This document shows, piece by piece, positions 35,601 to 47,258 of a stretch of 64,000 nt of DNA. This DNA is from Klebsormidium nitens (taxonomy: Eukaryota; Streptophyta; Klebsormidiophyceae; Klebsormidiales; Klebsormidiaceae): the NCBI GenBank assembly GCA_000708835.1, contig DF236968.1:1-64000 (forward strand), written 5' to 3'. The position numbers and the translations under genes are program-made. Position 1 is the first letter of the stretch, and the number at the start of each line of letters is the position of its first letter. The notes under the pieces are model-generated. The model saw only the letters and a list, made by a program, of their open reading frames with translations. It had not been told where the DNA came from and made no database searches.

Positions 35601-38600
35601 GCAAGCTAGCCTAATGCTTGTTTCCCTCGGAGTTTCGGACCTTGACCGCATCCCTGACTCCCTCTTTTTTCCAGCACTCCCCCCGCACGGTCATCGCCCA
35701 GTTCATCGCCACGACTTACGGAGCCGACCACGAGTCCGACAGCGCCATTTCCGCCGACCTCCACCTGATTGCGGTCGGGGGATTCCTCTTGGCAGTCTAC
35801 GGACTGATTATTCTCGCCAAAAACCATCCGGTTGCCAGCGCGTCCTGGCTGGCGATCGCGTCGATCGGCAGCATTTCGCTGGCGGTCCTCTGCTCCTTCG
35901 GCTTCGCGGCCGCGGTCGGGGTCAAGTTCACGCTGGTGGAACAGGTGAGGCGCGCGCGCGCGCGCGTGCTTCCAGGAAAGCTTAAGGTCAGAGTGGACCA
36001 CTAGGAAGGCGCTCGCACTTGCGCGCTCTTCTTGGGCGCGTAGATCGACGCTCGCGCGCGCATATGCACTTCGCGCGACTTGGGCTAGGGTGAAACGATA
36101 AAGAGGGAATCGCGCGCGCCAGCGCTCTTCATTCGGCGCGCGCGCACTTTGAGTTGTGATTTGGTGGGCGGAATAGCCGAAAGGAGCGCGCGCGCTCGTG
36201 GCCTCGGCGCATATGCTCTTAAGCGCGCCCAAAGGCGCCGCCTGTTGTTCGGTTGGAATTTATACGCTTTCGCCCTGACGCCCCGCGCGCTGCATTTTGC
36301 GCGCGCGCCGCTCGCGCGCTGTTCTGTCGGGCTGAGGGGAACTTCTCTGCCTGCACGAAGCAATTTTCATTTCCAACTTTACAGAGATGTTTGGCGGCCT
36401 GGGTAATTCCAGCTTGAGACTGATCTCTTTTGCCGCATACGTCGGCGACTAGCATGATGAGTAACACTTGCCACTGCCGCTCGCGATCGGTCTTTTACTC
36501 CTATTCTCACTCTATCACTCTCAGTACAGACGAGCGGCTTTCAAACCTTGATAGGACCCAGAGAAGTCCCTTGTAGTTTGCATACTCGTTTTTTGCCGTC
36601 CTTCAACGCCGATCTCCGGTGCGATCCCCAGGTGCTGGCGCTCCTGTTGCTGGGCCTTGGCACCGACGACATGCTGGTCATAATCGCGTCGCACCAAGAA
36701 ACCGCGGCCGCGGGGCTCTCCGTCCCGCAGCGCCTCTCGGCGACCATGGCGCGCGCCGGCCGCGGCGTGTGAGCGGCGCAACAAACACAATCGTTGATTG
36801 TTATCTTTGTCGTCAACCGTCGAGTGTGTAGCTTCTTAAGTCAGGAAGATGTGGAGAAATATCATTACTATTGATGCTGAGGCAACTGTTAACCACCAAG
36901 CGCTGTCCGGCTGCTTGATCTACCTTTCGTGACCATTTCACGGGAAGCTTCTTGAAGACAAGCGTCGGCGTACTCCGAATGCCATCAGGTTCAAGTTACA
37001 ACATCCGCTTACAATTGATTGGTAGCCGAGGTTCAGAGAGAGTTCCGCATGCGGTCCCTGATCGTATGCGGATCGTTTTCACTAACGTGGAGGATGCCCA
37101 CTCAAAGCTATTCTTCTGCAGCATCTTGACGACCCTCACCAACTTTGTGGCCTTCTGCACGGGGATCACTTCCGACCTCCCCGCGCTGCAGGGTTTCATG
37201 GTCTACGCGGCGGCCGGGGTGAGCCCCCCGCTGTCTATGTTGGACTAAAATTTTGAGAAAAGTGGGTGGCCCTTTGACTGTGCATGCGAATCAGAAGCGG
37301 GTCCTGGCATCGGGAGCAGTACAAAACTGTTCTGGGCGTAACGGTCTGCCCACCAATCAGCAGGGACCGAATCCGTTTTCTGATGCTCACAAGCTCATGT
37401 CAATTTGTCTCCGTCTTGCTGTCGTTTTGCGGGTGATTGTTCCGTCTTGCTGTCGTTTTACAGGTGATTGTTAAGTTGAAACCTTGACCACCTGCTTGCT
37501 GACTGACGCTAAAACAGGCCGCCAAGCCGCAAGCTGACCCCACGCTACTTGCTCATGTCAGCACATAAACGATTCTTTCTACTCCACTGACGTCACCACA
37601 GGTCCTCTTCGAGTTCGTGCTCTGGAAATCCCTTGCCTGCCTGGCCCTCGACGTGCGCCGCATCTTTTCTTGACATCATCATGACCGGATAAATAATTCT
37701 GCTAACGTTGTCTTGTTGCTGACGTCACCACAGGTCGTCTTCGAGTTCGTGTTTCAGCGACCTTCTTCGCGGCCTGCTTAGCAAAGCACTAACCAGACCT
37801 TGTGACGTCATCGTGACCGCTCACTTCGTTCTGTTGACGTCATCGCACTTCTGACGTCACCGCAGGTCGTCTTTGAGTTCTCAGGCTCTTCCAGACCACC
37901 TTCTTCACGGCCTGCCTCGCGCTCGACTTGCGCCGGGCATTCATCAAGCAGAGTCCAGACATCTTTGCTGACGTCTTCGTGACTCTTATCCTCTGTTCTG
38001 CTGACGTCATACCAGGTCGTTTTTGAGTTCGTGTTCCAAACGACCTTCTTCGCGGCCTGCCTCGCGCTCGACATGCGCCGCCAGGCCGCGAGCCGCGTCG
38101 ACTGGCTCTGCTGCTTTCAGAGCGCGCGCGCGCGCACGCGCGGCTACCTCGGTTCCTACACCCCGGGCGCCGACAGCGTCAGCCAACGACTGGTCGGGAG
38201 GTACCTACCGGCCGCCATTTTGACACGTGTCGGAAAAGTAGTGATTTTGGGAGTCACGGTTGGATTGTTGGTGGTCGGCGGGATGGGGGCGGCGAAAGTG
38301 CGCCAGAATTGGAATAGCGACTGGTTCATTCCCAGGGGAAGCTACTACCGGGAGGTGCTCGCGGTTCAGAACCGGTACTTTCAGGGTGAGTGTAACGCTG
38401 AGAAACGTTCACTTGATTCGGAGGGCTAAATTTGAGAGGCGCCAAAAATGTTAATCCCAGGTTCATTTCCTCATTTGAGATTACATTGAGCATCCCTGAG
38501 ACAATCCCACATGGGCGCATTCTAGATTCAGAATAGTTTAAAAATCTGAGGGGGGGATTCGCGATCGCGGCCCTTTTACTGCTGAATGATTGCTTCGCAA

Positions 38601-41600
38601 GCAAAGTAACTCAAAAGCCAATGCTGTTTCGCGATTGTCTTCCCCGAAAAGCCGATTGTGGCAGAGTCATTCCGCAGGCGGCGTCGTTCCGTTCGCGGTC
38701 TACACCAAGAACCTGGCGGAACCGCCACTGGACTACTTCGCCCACCAGCATGAGCTCGCGGCAATCACGGCGAATCTCGAGGTCCGTGGCGAAAGCCTGC
38801 TGACATCATTCTAAATATTCTTTCCAAACCTGCTGACTCGGGAAAGCCAGAGGCCTTCGCCGTCTACTTAGCCCCTCTCGCCCGGGTACTTGCTCTTTCC
38901 CGGCGATTTGACGTTCGCGTGCCGAAGCGAACACGTCTTCTACAAAGACTGCGTATGAGAATTACTATGTTGGTTCGCATTGCCCTCTCTCTCAGCTAAA
39001 CACTGCATGAACCATTGGGATCCATTGAATTTTGGATTCCGGCTAGTAATCGCCATCAGCAACGACAACCGAAATCGGGAGTGTGATCCGATTCTTGTCA
39101 AATTCTCTCACAAAGTTGAGAACCTCAATACTCTTCACCGAGTCATTGCATACATGGTCGCCGAGATTCAGTTTAACACCAATACGGGCTTCCGGTAGAC
39201 CAGCCCGTACGTGGCGCGTTCCCCCGGTCGCTTCAAACTCGATCTCGCACTTTTTCAAGATCCTTCACATGTACTCCAGAAACTATCGCCGAGGCATTCC
39301 AAACATGGTCGCCCAAATTCAATCGACTCCCAATACGGACGTCCGCGCAGGCCAGTCCGTACGTGGCGACCGTTCCTCCGGTCGACTCCTGGTACGCCGC
39401 CTTCGTCGCATGGCTGCCCACAAGCCGCCACGTGGACAGCCTTGCGCCGGGGGGACTGCCACCTACTTCCGCCGCATTTCACGCATGGCTAGGAGGTGAC
39501 GATCTTTCACCATTATCTTGTTTTTTGAGCTTAGCGCTATACTCTAAGAACGGATCGCGATCGGGAGTAAGTCGTCTGATCTCTTTCTGACGGCAAAGAT
39601 AGAGTTTTGGGTGCCGAATTATGCACGCTCTGGGATACAATCGGATTGTCATGAAGTGTCAGTCGATGTGTTTCTTCGCAAGCTCGGTTTCGCGAAAAGA
39701 TCTTAAAATCGGGGTCACTAGCTTTCCACTTTGTCAGTGTCAAAAACGATCAGTAGAAGAAGTGGGTCTTCCCTCCACTCACATTCAATGAAGCACTTGT
39801 GAAACAGTGGTGACGGAAAACGAATGAAAGCCTTTAAAGCCGTCGCTTCAAAGAGCAATTCTGTAGCATGAGTAGATTGCCCTGAATTTTGCAGAGGTTT
39901 TGGACACGGACGGGGCGTACTACGCAAGGAGCGTCGTGTTTTTCGACGGGAATCGGACGAGCATCAAGGCAACCCGGATAGACGCGTACTTCCAGGATGC
40001 TCCGGACTCCCAGTATGAGGTGAAAGATTCATGAGAGAAAAACAGAGGTCGACAAAAAGATTGACTTAATTGGAGGACAAAGTCTTTGACGAACCTTGTT
40101 TTATCAATAACCCACCCTCGACAGTAGAGCGATGAGAAGAGGTGTAAGAGTCCCGCTTTCGAAGGCTTTAAAATCCTGATAGATTCAGGAATCTGAATAG
40201 TCAGTCACTCTTACTTGGTCTCCCGCATGGATCTATTGCCCCGCGCCTTAGGAGGGCAATCTGCTCGTCGTCTAGCTTTTCTGACCTGGCGGGAGATGTA
40301 GTGTCTGCCTGCCCCCAATGTCTCTGCAAGGAGAGTCAGATCCTCACGTCGACCATCGAGTTTTTAAGCGTCTTACTTGTACTTGCTCTGAAAGCCGAAC
40401 CAACTCTTTCGTCTACCGTTCCTATCCTTGAACTCTCGCAGAAACGTACTTCCAGATTTCATCCCCGGAAAAGTGCTCGCCAACTCAAACGTCATCTTCT
40501 GGTGCGCGTTCTTTCTTGCCGCAGGTGAACGCGATGAACGCCGCGCGCGCCATCGCGCGTCACTCAGCTCCCACCCTCGACGCCATCGCCTACACGGACG
40601 CCTTCCTCTTCTGGCAGGTCAGAGCTGACGTCATGTCGTCGCGCCGTTTTTCTGCAGCTCATGTGCAATTTTTTTTTCATCGGGTCAGTTTCCTCGGTAA
40701 CTCGTCGATTGCTGGGCGGTCATCACCTTAAAGGAAAGACCAACGCGTCAATCTCTTGTGCAAGCCGTACATGAATGAGGCAGTCAAAACAGGCTGTAAT
40801 CCACCACTTTCTTGGTACAGAGCTTGTCCGAGAGTCGTGAGTAGGTTAATGTTTCTTTTTGTCTAGAATTGACTAGTCTAGAGCCCTTTTGTCAATTGAG
40901 CCGGTTCTTTGGCGCGGACAGAACACTTCTTTACACGTGTTGTTCCGTCCAACAGGGCTACGACTCGATCGCGTGGCAGACGCTGCGCGACGTCATCATC
41001 GCGGGATCGGTCGTGTTCGGCATTACAATCGTCTTGCTGGCGGACCTCGTGGCCGCGACCGCCGTTGGGCTGATGGTGAGATCGCCGCTTCCTTGTCTGC
41101 TCTTTGACCTTCCACTTGCAAAGCGAAATTGAGTGCTAGCTTTTGAGTTGCTTTAAGTGTGCCGAACAAACTACCAATTCTTCCACCAGGCTGGTTTGCG
41201 TCGACATTAATATGTTTTGCGCTCTCGACTTTTGCCGAGTAGAGTTGGCGCTGAACGTGTTGTCTGCGACTTTGATTTTTGGGGGGTCGCCTGACCATGT
41301 CTTCTCCGTTCTGACCACCCCCTGTGAGTTTTTAGGTCGACCCCAAACTGTGAGCGCCCTCCATTAGCGGAAATTGAATCGCAAGGGAGAATCTTCTTTG
41401 ACTTGGCAACGGTTTTCCCTTTTTGGGGGTAGAAGTAAGCCCGCCAGAATTCCCCCCAGGTGCTGTGCATCGGCGTCTAGCCGGTGGGCGCCCTTCATTT
41501 GCTAGGCCCTGTTTCTGAGAAGACAAAGTATTAAGCAGACTTTGGGTACATTCACCTTTTGCGGGGGACAAAGTGTGCTCTCAAATCTCCTAGATTTTGT

Positions 41601-43247
41601 GCACCGACGTAGAATCGGTGCGCGGGACCCCATATGATGGGCCCTGGTTCTAAGAAGAAGTGCTTCGCAAGATTTTCGCGGGGGGTAAAGGATACTCTTG
41701 CATCTCCCCAGGTTTTGTGCATCGACGTCGAACTAGTGGGCGCCCTCCATTGGCTGGGCCTCAGCTTCAACGCAGTGACCGCGATCAATCTGCTCCTCGC
41801 CATCGGCATCGCCGTGGACTACTCCGCCTTCATAGCGTATGCCTTCATAGACGCGCGCGGCACGCGCGACGAGCGCGCGCGCGCGGCGCTCGCGCGTCTG
41901 GGCGTCGCCGTCTTCAACGGCGGCTTTACGGTGTTCCTGGCGATCGTCGGGTGCGCGTTCGCGCAGTCGTACATCTTCCGGACGTTCTTCAAGGTGAAGG
42001 ATATTCTTGTGCACTCGTTGGGAAAGTCAGGGGCGCTACCTGCTTAAACGTGCTTCCACGTTCCGTCAGAATTTTGAAGCCGATCGGCAGAAATGGTCAT
42101 CAAAAGGTCTTCAACAACGGTGACTTCAAGGGAGGCAAACGCCGGTATTTCCGTGTGAATTGAACGTAACGCTTCCTTACTTTGACAGCGAGGAAGGGTC
42201 CGGAAGGGGGTAAGACTTGGGCTGATTTGAAACCGAATACGCACAACTTTAAAGATAATTAGCCGTTCTATTCACATCCCCTCCGCTTCCTCCGACTGCT
42301 TGAGCTTGATGTTCGCTCAAGATGCAACGCATCAATGCACTCTGTGCTTCGTGAATCGTACCTAATGATATGTTTCGCTGTAGACTGACGTTACGCACAA
42401 GCAAACGTCGTGCTTTGTTTACGGATACAACAGGTGATCTCGTACTGCTCACGAAGTCGGACCGATAGTAGGCTTTCCCCATAACTACGACATGGAAACG
42501 GACTTTGACTTCACGTGCGCTAGCGTCATACGCCAAAACCGTTTGCGGGTGCAGATGTTTATGGCTATCGTTCTGCTGGGGCTATGGCACGGCCTTTTCG
42601 CTCTGCCGGTGATCCTCAGCCTGGTCGGGACGGCCTCTTACCACAGCGCTCCGGGAACGGAAGGCGGCGAGAATGGCACGTCCGTTTCCCCGGGGGACTG
42701 TACCGAGGACTCTGTCACCAGTGCTTCAGGGGAGAGAAAGCGTGCCCCTGCGGGGGGGTCAAAGAACGGTGCCCCGGGGGAAAAGAATGAGAACGGTGCC
42801 CCGGGGAAAACAAATGACAACGGTGCCCCGGGGGAAAAGAATGGGAACGGTGCCCCGGGGGAGAATAAGGAGAACGGTGCCCCGGGGGAAAAGATTCAGA
42901 GCGGTGCCCCAGGAGAAGAGAACGGTGCTCCGGGGGGAAGGAATGACGAGAACGGCGTGACGAACAGCCAGGGGAAACACGCCGGCGGCTTTTCGGTGAC
43001 CGTAACGAAGAAGTATGTGAAACTGGGCGGTAAGAAAACAGTCCCGGAAGACAGTGCCGGGAGGTTTTTGCTGAAGCCCCCGAAGAAACTTGCTGGAAAC
43101 GGCCACGTGGTAGATCACTCTGACTTGTTGAAGGAGAACAAAGGCCCGCGCGAAAGCGAAGCCAAAGCGCTGGCACCGGGCGTTCGAACGTTCTCCGTTA
43201 GTGGCGCGCCCACGAAGCAAAGTGCGTCCGGCCTAGCCGAGGCCTAG
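32636..43247 (+). CDS. Patched/Dispatched-like RND protein with sterol-sensing domain
   Basis: Fifteen exons: 32636-32851, 33649-33845, 34463-34620, 34980-35174, 35675-35944, 36632-36768, 37122-37218, 38016-38385, 38678-38781, 39351-39495, 39895-40019, 40525-40617, 40956-41075, 41712-41993 and 42555-43247. They total 3202 nt; one extra base in exon 3 breaks the frame, and without it the protein has 1066 residues. TM1 is in exon 1. The sterol-sensing domain spans exons 5-7 and has the RND signature GTDDM (355-359). The second RND half has AVDYSAFIAYAF near 777-788 and ends FFKMFMAIVLLGLWHGLFAL, as in Patched. Relatives export or move sterols and lipids using ion gradients. The cytosolic tail carries a nine-residue repeat. 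The substrate cannot be inferred. The frame break may be a sequencing error. Confidence 0.93.
34503..34506 (+). other. Probable one-base insertion in exon 3 (CCCC run)
   Basis: Exon 3 of the Patched-like gene enters in phase 2 and exits into an exon that needs phase 0, but its 158 bases leave one too many. The frame reads THAGATFKLSP, then the homologous frame resumes one base later with GPGTPCDVKSVLAYW. The change falls at a run of four C. Confidence 0.8.
35945..36330 (+). repeat. CG-alternating tracts in intron 5 of the Patched-like gene
   Basis: Several GCGCGCGC runs of 8-16 bases lie within 380 bases just after the exon 5 donor, near 35952, 36053, 36110, 36136, 36186 and 36300. Long open frames on both strands here are by-products of this composition. 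Alternating purine-pyrimidine tracts of this type can adopt Z-DNA. Confidence 0.8.
37570..38015 (+). repeat. Acceptor-side array: three copies of Patched-like exon 8 start
   Basis: Copies beginning at 37602, 37734 and 37866 precede the real exon 8 at 38016, with steps of 132, 132 and 150 bases. Each has TGACGTCA, then a CACAG or CGCAG acceptor, then GTCGTCTTCGAGTTCGTG or a close variant, then CGGCCTGCCTCGCGCTCGAC. The first copy keeps an open frame for 23 residues (VLFEFVLWKSLACLALDVRR) before a stop. The second carries an early stop and the third is rearranged. Confidence 0.92.
39120..39350 (+). repeat. Copy of exon 10 start and upstream intron (Patched-like gene)
   Basis: A block ending in an acceptor-like TCCGGTAG near 39197 and continuing CCAGCCCGTACGTGGCG matches the real junction TCCGCGCAG / GCCAGTCCGTACGTGGCG at 39350/39351. 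The upstream parts also match (CATGGTCGCC, AATACGG). The offset is about 153 bases, giving one decayed acceptor-side copy. Confidence 0.8.
41180..41711 (+). repeat. Acceptor-side array: four copies of Patched-like exon 14 start
   Basis: Copies follow AG steps at about 41189, 41335, 41459 and 41593, before the real exon at 41712; spacing is 118-146 bases. Shared words are TTTTGTGCATCGACGT, GTGGGCGCCCTCCATT and GGCTGGGCC. The copies at 41460 and 41594 match for about 60 bases and carry stops. The outer two retain only parts. Confidence 0.85.
42760..42960 (+). repeat. Coding minisatellite, 27-base unit (nine-residue repeat)
   Basis: In the last exon of the Patched-like gene the motif NGAPGEKNE recurs about seven times with small changes (NGAPGKTND, NGAPGEKNG, NGAPGENKE, NGAPGEKIQ, SGAPGEE, NGAPGGRND). 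The DNA core is AACGGTGCCCCGGGGGAAAA. It lies in the hydrophilic C-terminal tail after the last membrane segment and keeps frame throughout. Confidence 0.93.
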
Positions 43248-45107
43248 CTATGGGCAGAGAAGTCGTGCAGTCCCGTGAGTTCTAGGGAGAGAAGTTCCGT
43301 AAGTTTGAACCAGAGGAGGTAGAAGAACGCAACTGAGCGGCGGCAAGTTTGATACAAGACCCGCCCTCCCCACTTCCTCGCGCCGAACCCTCTTCCTGTC
43401 TCCTCGCCCTTTTTCTCCTCTGACTCAACTTGGGCAGGAACGGGCAGAGCGCCACTCACAGGGTTGTCGAGTGCTTCAGTAGCACTTACCAGCGGATTGC
43501 GTTGCGGAACTTATGTAGCATCTTCAGGACTTGATAGAAGACAAAATTGGATTAAGACACAGCAATCAGCAACCGTCGGGGTCCGCTCAGATAGAGCCAA
43601 TAAGGGGTTTGATATTCAGTGCGTTTGATTGTGAGGTATGCGCTACTTTGCACACCAATTTGTCCTACCGCCAAAGGGTACGGAATGGTCTGAGGATCTT
43701 TGTGTTCGCACACGACGAATACGTCAACGCGCGCGCAGAGCCTGTCCGCCCCATTCATGCATTCATGCAGCCAATAAGCAAATCGTCCTACCGTTTCAAA
43801 GACACGTGCATGGTAACGACAAAAATGGCTGCCTTTGCTTGGGAACTACTCGCCGAGTCGGACATTTGATCAGGATTCAAGATGCAGTTGGATTCAAACT
43901 GGTCTGAATCAATGCAGGAATGCAGACCGACATCGTATTATCTTCGATCAACCATCGATGCGCCTGTCCCCAACACTGCAGTATTCACACACATGACTTG
44001 GATTTCTCATAAGGTGTTTTCTTCGAAAACAGCGCTCTTTGTGTTGTCAGATTATATCGAGTCACGATCGAATCAAGGTGGAAGATCTGGATATGCAAGG
44101 CGGCGATCCTAAATCGCCACAGCCAGAGAGGCTGAAAATGCGAATCTTGACATGCTGAACGCATAAAGGTCTGGATCGATTGAGCTTCGATGCATGTGCG
44201 CCTGTCGGCGCCGCCTGCTGCACGCTAAAAGTTCACATTCTGCGAAGTGCTGATCTTGCAAACTCGGAGGATACCTACACACGAATGCGACGGCAGGGTC
44301 CGGTAATCAGCAGACAGGCTGCAGCGGAGGCCACGACATCACACATGCTTGCAGGGAAGACAATCACTTCCTCGCCGCCGTAAGTGTGATCGTACTTTTT
44401 CTATCTTCTTGACAAGTCGGACTTTCGAAGTATTGCAAGCAAGGTAATTTGCTGCAAGAAGCCTGATCTTCTCGCAGTAGCATCATGATATAGTAGTCAA
44501 AGAGGCGCGTCCTTCTATCTCATAGGCTTACACACAAACTTGATCAGAAGGACCATCATCGCCTGTCATGCTGTCTCAAGTAGGTACGTATACTTGCTAT
44601 AATCATGTCGGACGTAAGATAAAAGCAAGGCAGGGCAGGTCAGGATTCAATGCAACCCCACATCCCCGCAAAGCACCCTATGGAAAGGACAACACATAAT
44701 CTGTAGTGATTGGTTCTCTGGCAAAGAGGGTTATCATCCGTTTTCTTGGATGCCAAGCACGAACAAAAGTTGCTACACAAGGCTTCAAGGAAACGTCTGT
44801 TTCCTACACTTCAGGCCAGCCTATGTAGTAGCAATGCTTGAGGGCAGGACCTGTTGGACGTTTGTGGCAGTAGAAGTACATAAATAGAACTTGCAATTGA
44901 AGGATTGGCAAATCAAGCTGGAAAAGATGATCCCACCTCATTCTGCGTTCAGAAACTCCAACTTAGTCTGTTAGCACCAGACTAAGGTTCACATAGCAAC
45001 GTAGACTCAACGTGGTCACAAAACTCGACGATTGTTTATATACAAAATTTACTCTGTCAGGAGTCAATCTAAAGACTGAAGAATGCTGATTTTAGCTGAC
45101 CAACACG
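43248..45107. other. Intergenic between convergent genes
   Basis: About 1.9 kb lies between the Patched-like gene and the unrecognised minus-strand gene. It should contain both 3' UTRs. Only short open frames without splice context are present. No repeat array or RNA gene was recognised. Confidence 0.6.
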
Positions 45108-46319
45108 TTAGTTCCTTATCTCCACTGGCCAACCAGCAGGCCCTGCAGCATACCTGACCTGATTCGTGGGTTCTTTCCGAACACTTGAATCGTTCTTACT
45201 ATCCCAAAGATGCATTCCTTTCCCAGAACCTGCACTCCAGGGGCGTCCATCATTCTGCCTTGTGGAACTAGTCTGGGAAGAAGACACACTTCGGCTCAAC
45301 TCTGCCCCTACTGTTGCTGGTCTACTCGATCCAGCTTGAGAATACATGACCTGAGACTGCCTAAGATCGCGAGGGCTACTGTCTTCTGTGAGGGTTTCGC
45401 AATACAAATGAGCAGAGCTTCGACTGCTGGGAGGCTCTGCCAAGCTGGAGCCCCCATCAACCCTTGCAAATGCAGAAGAAGGTCGTCGGAGCAGGGCGGG
45501 GTAGATGGTCGTGTCATACTGATTCTTCTTGCACTCCGTGACCAAGTACGCAGACTCAATTCGCCTGTACATGTGCTGGATATTCCGAGCATGATTTGTA
45601 ATGGTGGGGTCAGTCTGTGCTTTCTTGCGTGCTCTGTTTCTGCTCAGGTCGCTGGAACTTGGTGCCGAGCAAACCACATTGGAGCGTGACTGACCAGAGA
45701 AGGGCCTGTCTGTGCCGCTACGAGCTCCAGACTTGAGGAGGGATACTCGTCTATAGGTTTCGCGCACCTCCGCCAACTCATCTTGAAACTTCTTAGCTGA
45801 GGGTTTCCTTGAGATGATGAGCTTGTGCTTGAGACTCGACTCAGACTGCTGTGTGTCTACTTGGGCTCGAGCTTTAGACGGCTCCATGTTCTTGCAGCCA
45901 GCATCAAGGACGCATGGATCCGACCAGTACAAACTTGCGTGAAAGAGATCCTTGTAAGCTAGTTTCAGGGGATTATAATAATCCGCGTTTCCTGCAGCAA
46001 AATGCGAAAAAATGTAGATACTGGGGGGGGCTTGCTGCCGCTAAGAAAGCCTTTCTTTACACAACTTAACCTTCCGTCATCTGCTGCAAACTTGAATTCG
46101 AAGCGCTCACCCCCCAAACAGAGCCGTGCCCGGCCCTCGTTATATTTGATGATCTGAGACTCCGAGGCTAAAACTTCAACCTGTACCAGTAGCCTTCACT
46201 GTTGACCTGATCAACATCAGTGTCGGGTTCTCTTCTCGTTGAGCTGTAGGAAACCACGTACCTTATGATCACACAGGACTACTGCACCACCTTGCAGCGG
46301 GCAAAAGTATATTTTCAAG
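45108..46319 (-). CDS. Unrecognised protein, 5' end unresolved
   Basis: Three exons chain in frame on the minus strand: 46319-46262 (candidate), 46180-46111 and 45991-45108. The joins read GGAVVLCDHK-VEVLASESQIIKYNEG, then ARLCLG-GNADYYNPLKLAYKDL, with good GTACGT and GTGAGC donors and phases 0 and 1. The last exon encodes 294 residues, first a possibly globular part (LYWSDPCVLDAGCKN) and then a basic, Ser/Arg-rich, low-complexity tail with RRPSSAF, SSRPAT and DGRPWSAG segments. The first listed exon needs an upstream exon ending in phase 2, which I could not find, so the start codon is unknown. I do not recognise the family. The Ser/Arg/Pro tail is like that of many cilium or microtubule-linked proteins, which is only a hint. 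Confidence 0.55.
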
Positions 46320-47258
46320 CTGTACTAGGTAAGTTAGGTACTCGAAGTTGTACGTCGAAATTCTGATGGTTTCTTTCGGTACAGCCCAGAGGGCAAAGAA
46401 ATAGTATACATCGGACGGCCGAGAAATCAAGCTTAGTCCATCGGACGGCGACGAAGAGATCGGATGCCCTGCGCGCGCGTCCCATGACAGGTGCACTTTC
46501 TTGAAGCTCATCTTATTGATTGAGCTGAATCTGATTCTAATGTCAGAGCACCATAGTATTACGAAGGTGATCAAGGGAGAAGAGTGTTTAAGTAGCAGTA
46601 CGCGAGCTCAAATTTCTTTGCAATCCTTTGGCCGGAAGCACTTTCAGCTTCTGCACCTAATATACACAAGTCCTGCGTAAATTAGAAGGTTCTGCATTGA
46701 GTTACTGTAACAGTAACAGTTACATATCGGGCCTTTTTTGGGATATCCCAACATACAAGGGCGTCCGTCTTTGGTCCCTTCAATTTGGTATCAAAGAGCT
46801 CCAGCTAGGACGATTGAGCCGCTGTTTCATCTGTTGCGAAGTGTTTGCGAAGGAAGGGCTCAACACACCACTCCCGCAGTCTTTGACCTGTCTTTGACAC
46901 CTTTGTATTAAAGATACAACCTTTGCTGTCGTGTTCTAACTTCCTTTGCTGCAGCCCCTATCGGAAGACGGAACTAGCCTGGGGATCTTTCGAGAGCTGG
47001 GTGCCACGTTGACTCATCTTTCCTGAAAGAAGTGCAGTGCGCTGCAGTTGCACCAGTGAATCTCAGTATGCGTAGGTGCTTATTAGCCAGAGCTATTCTA
47101 AGAACCTATTCAGGGTCCCTCGTATACAAAGTCCTCTGGCCAATCCAAAACCCCGGGTAGCAGCTTAACCTTCTCACCACCACGCGATCACCGAAGAAGA
47201 CACAAAATCAGCCTTCTAGCCTTCTCAGGCCCCCCTCCCATTCGCCGTTAAAGATTCA
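46320..47258. promoter_or_regulatory. Divergent region with missing first exon(s)
   Basis: This lies between the resolved part of the unrecognised minus-strand gene and the start of the TPR gene. It should hold the missing 5' exon(s) of the former and promoters of both. A 101-codon minus-strand open frame (46574-46269) partly overlaps it but gives no valid splice join to the next exon, so it is not called. Confidence 0.4.

Noticed and set aside
35606-36232. 208-codon minus-strand frame
   Set aside because: It is produced by CG-alternating tracts and the antisense of Patched-like exon 5.
42715-43220. Two 153-codon minus-strand frames with repeated SFPPGHRS-like peptides
   Set aside because: They are antisense readings of the coding minisatellite in the Patched-like tail.
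46269-46574. 101-codon minus-strand frame as first exon of the unrecognised gene
   Set aside because: No donor within it gives both the right phase and a plausible intron length to the next exon.
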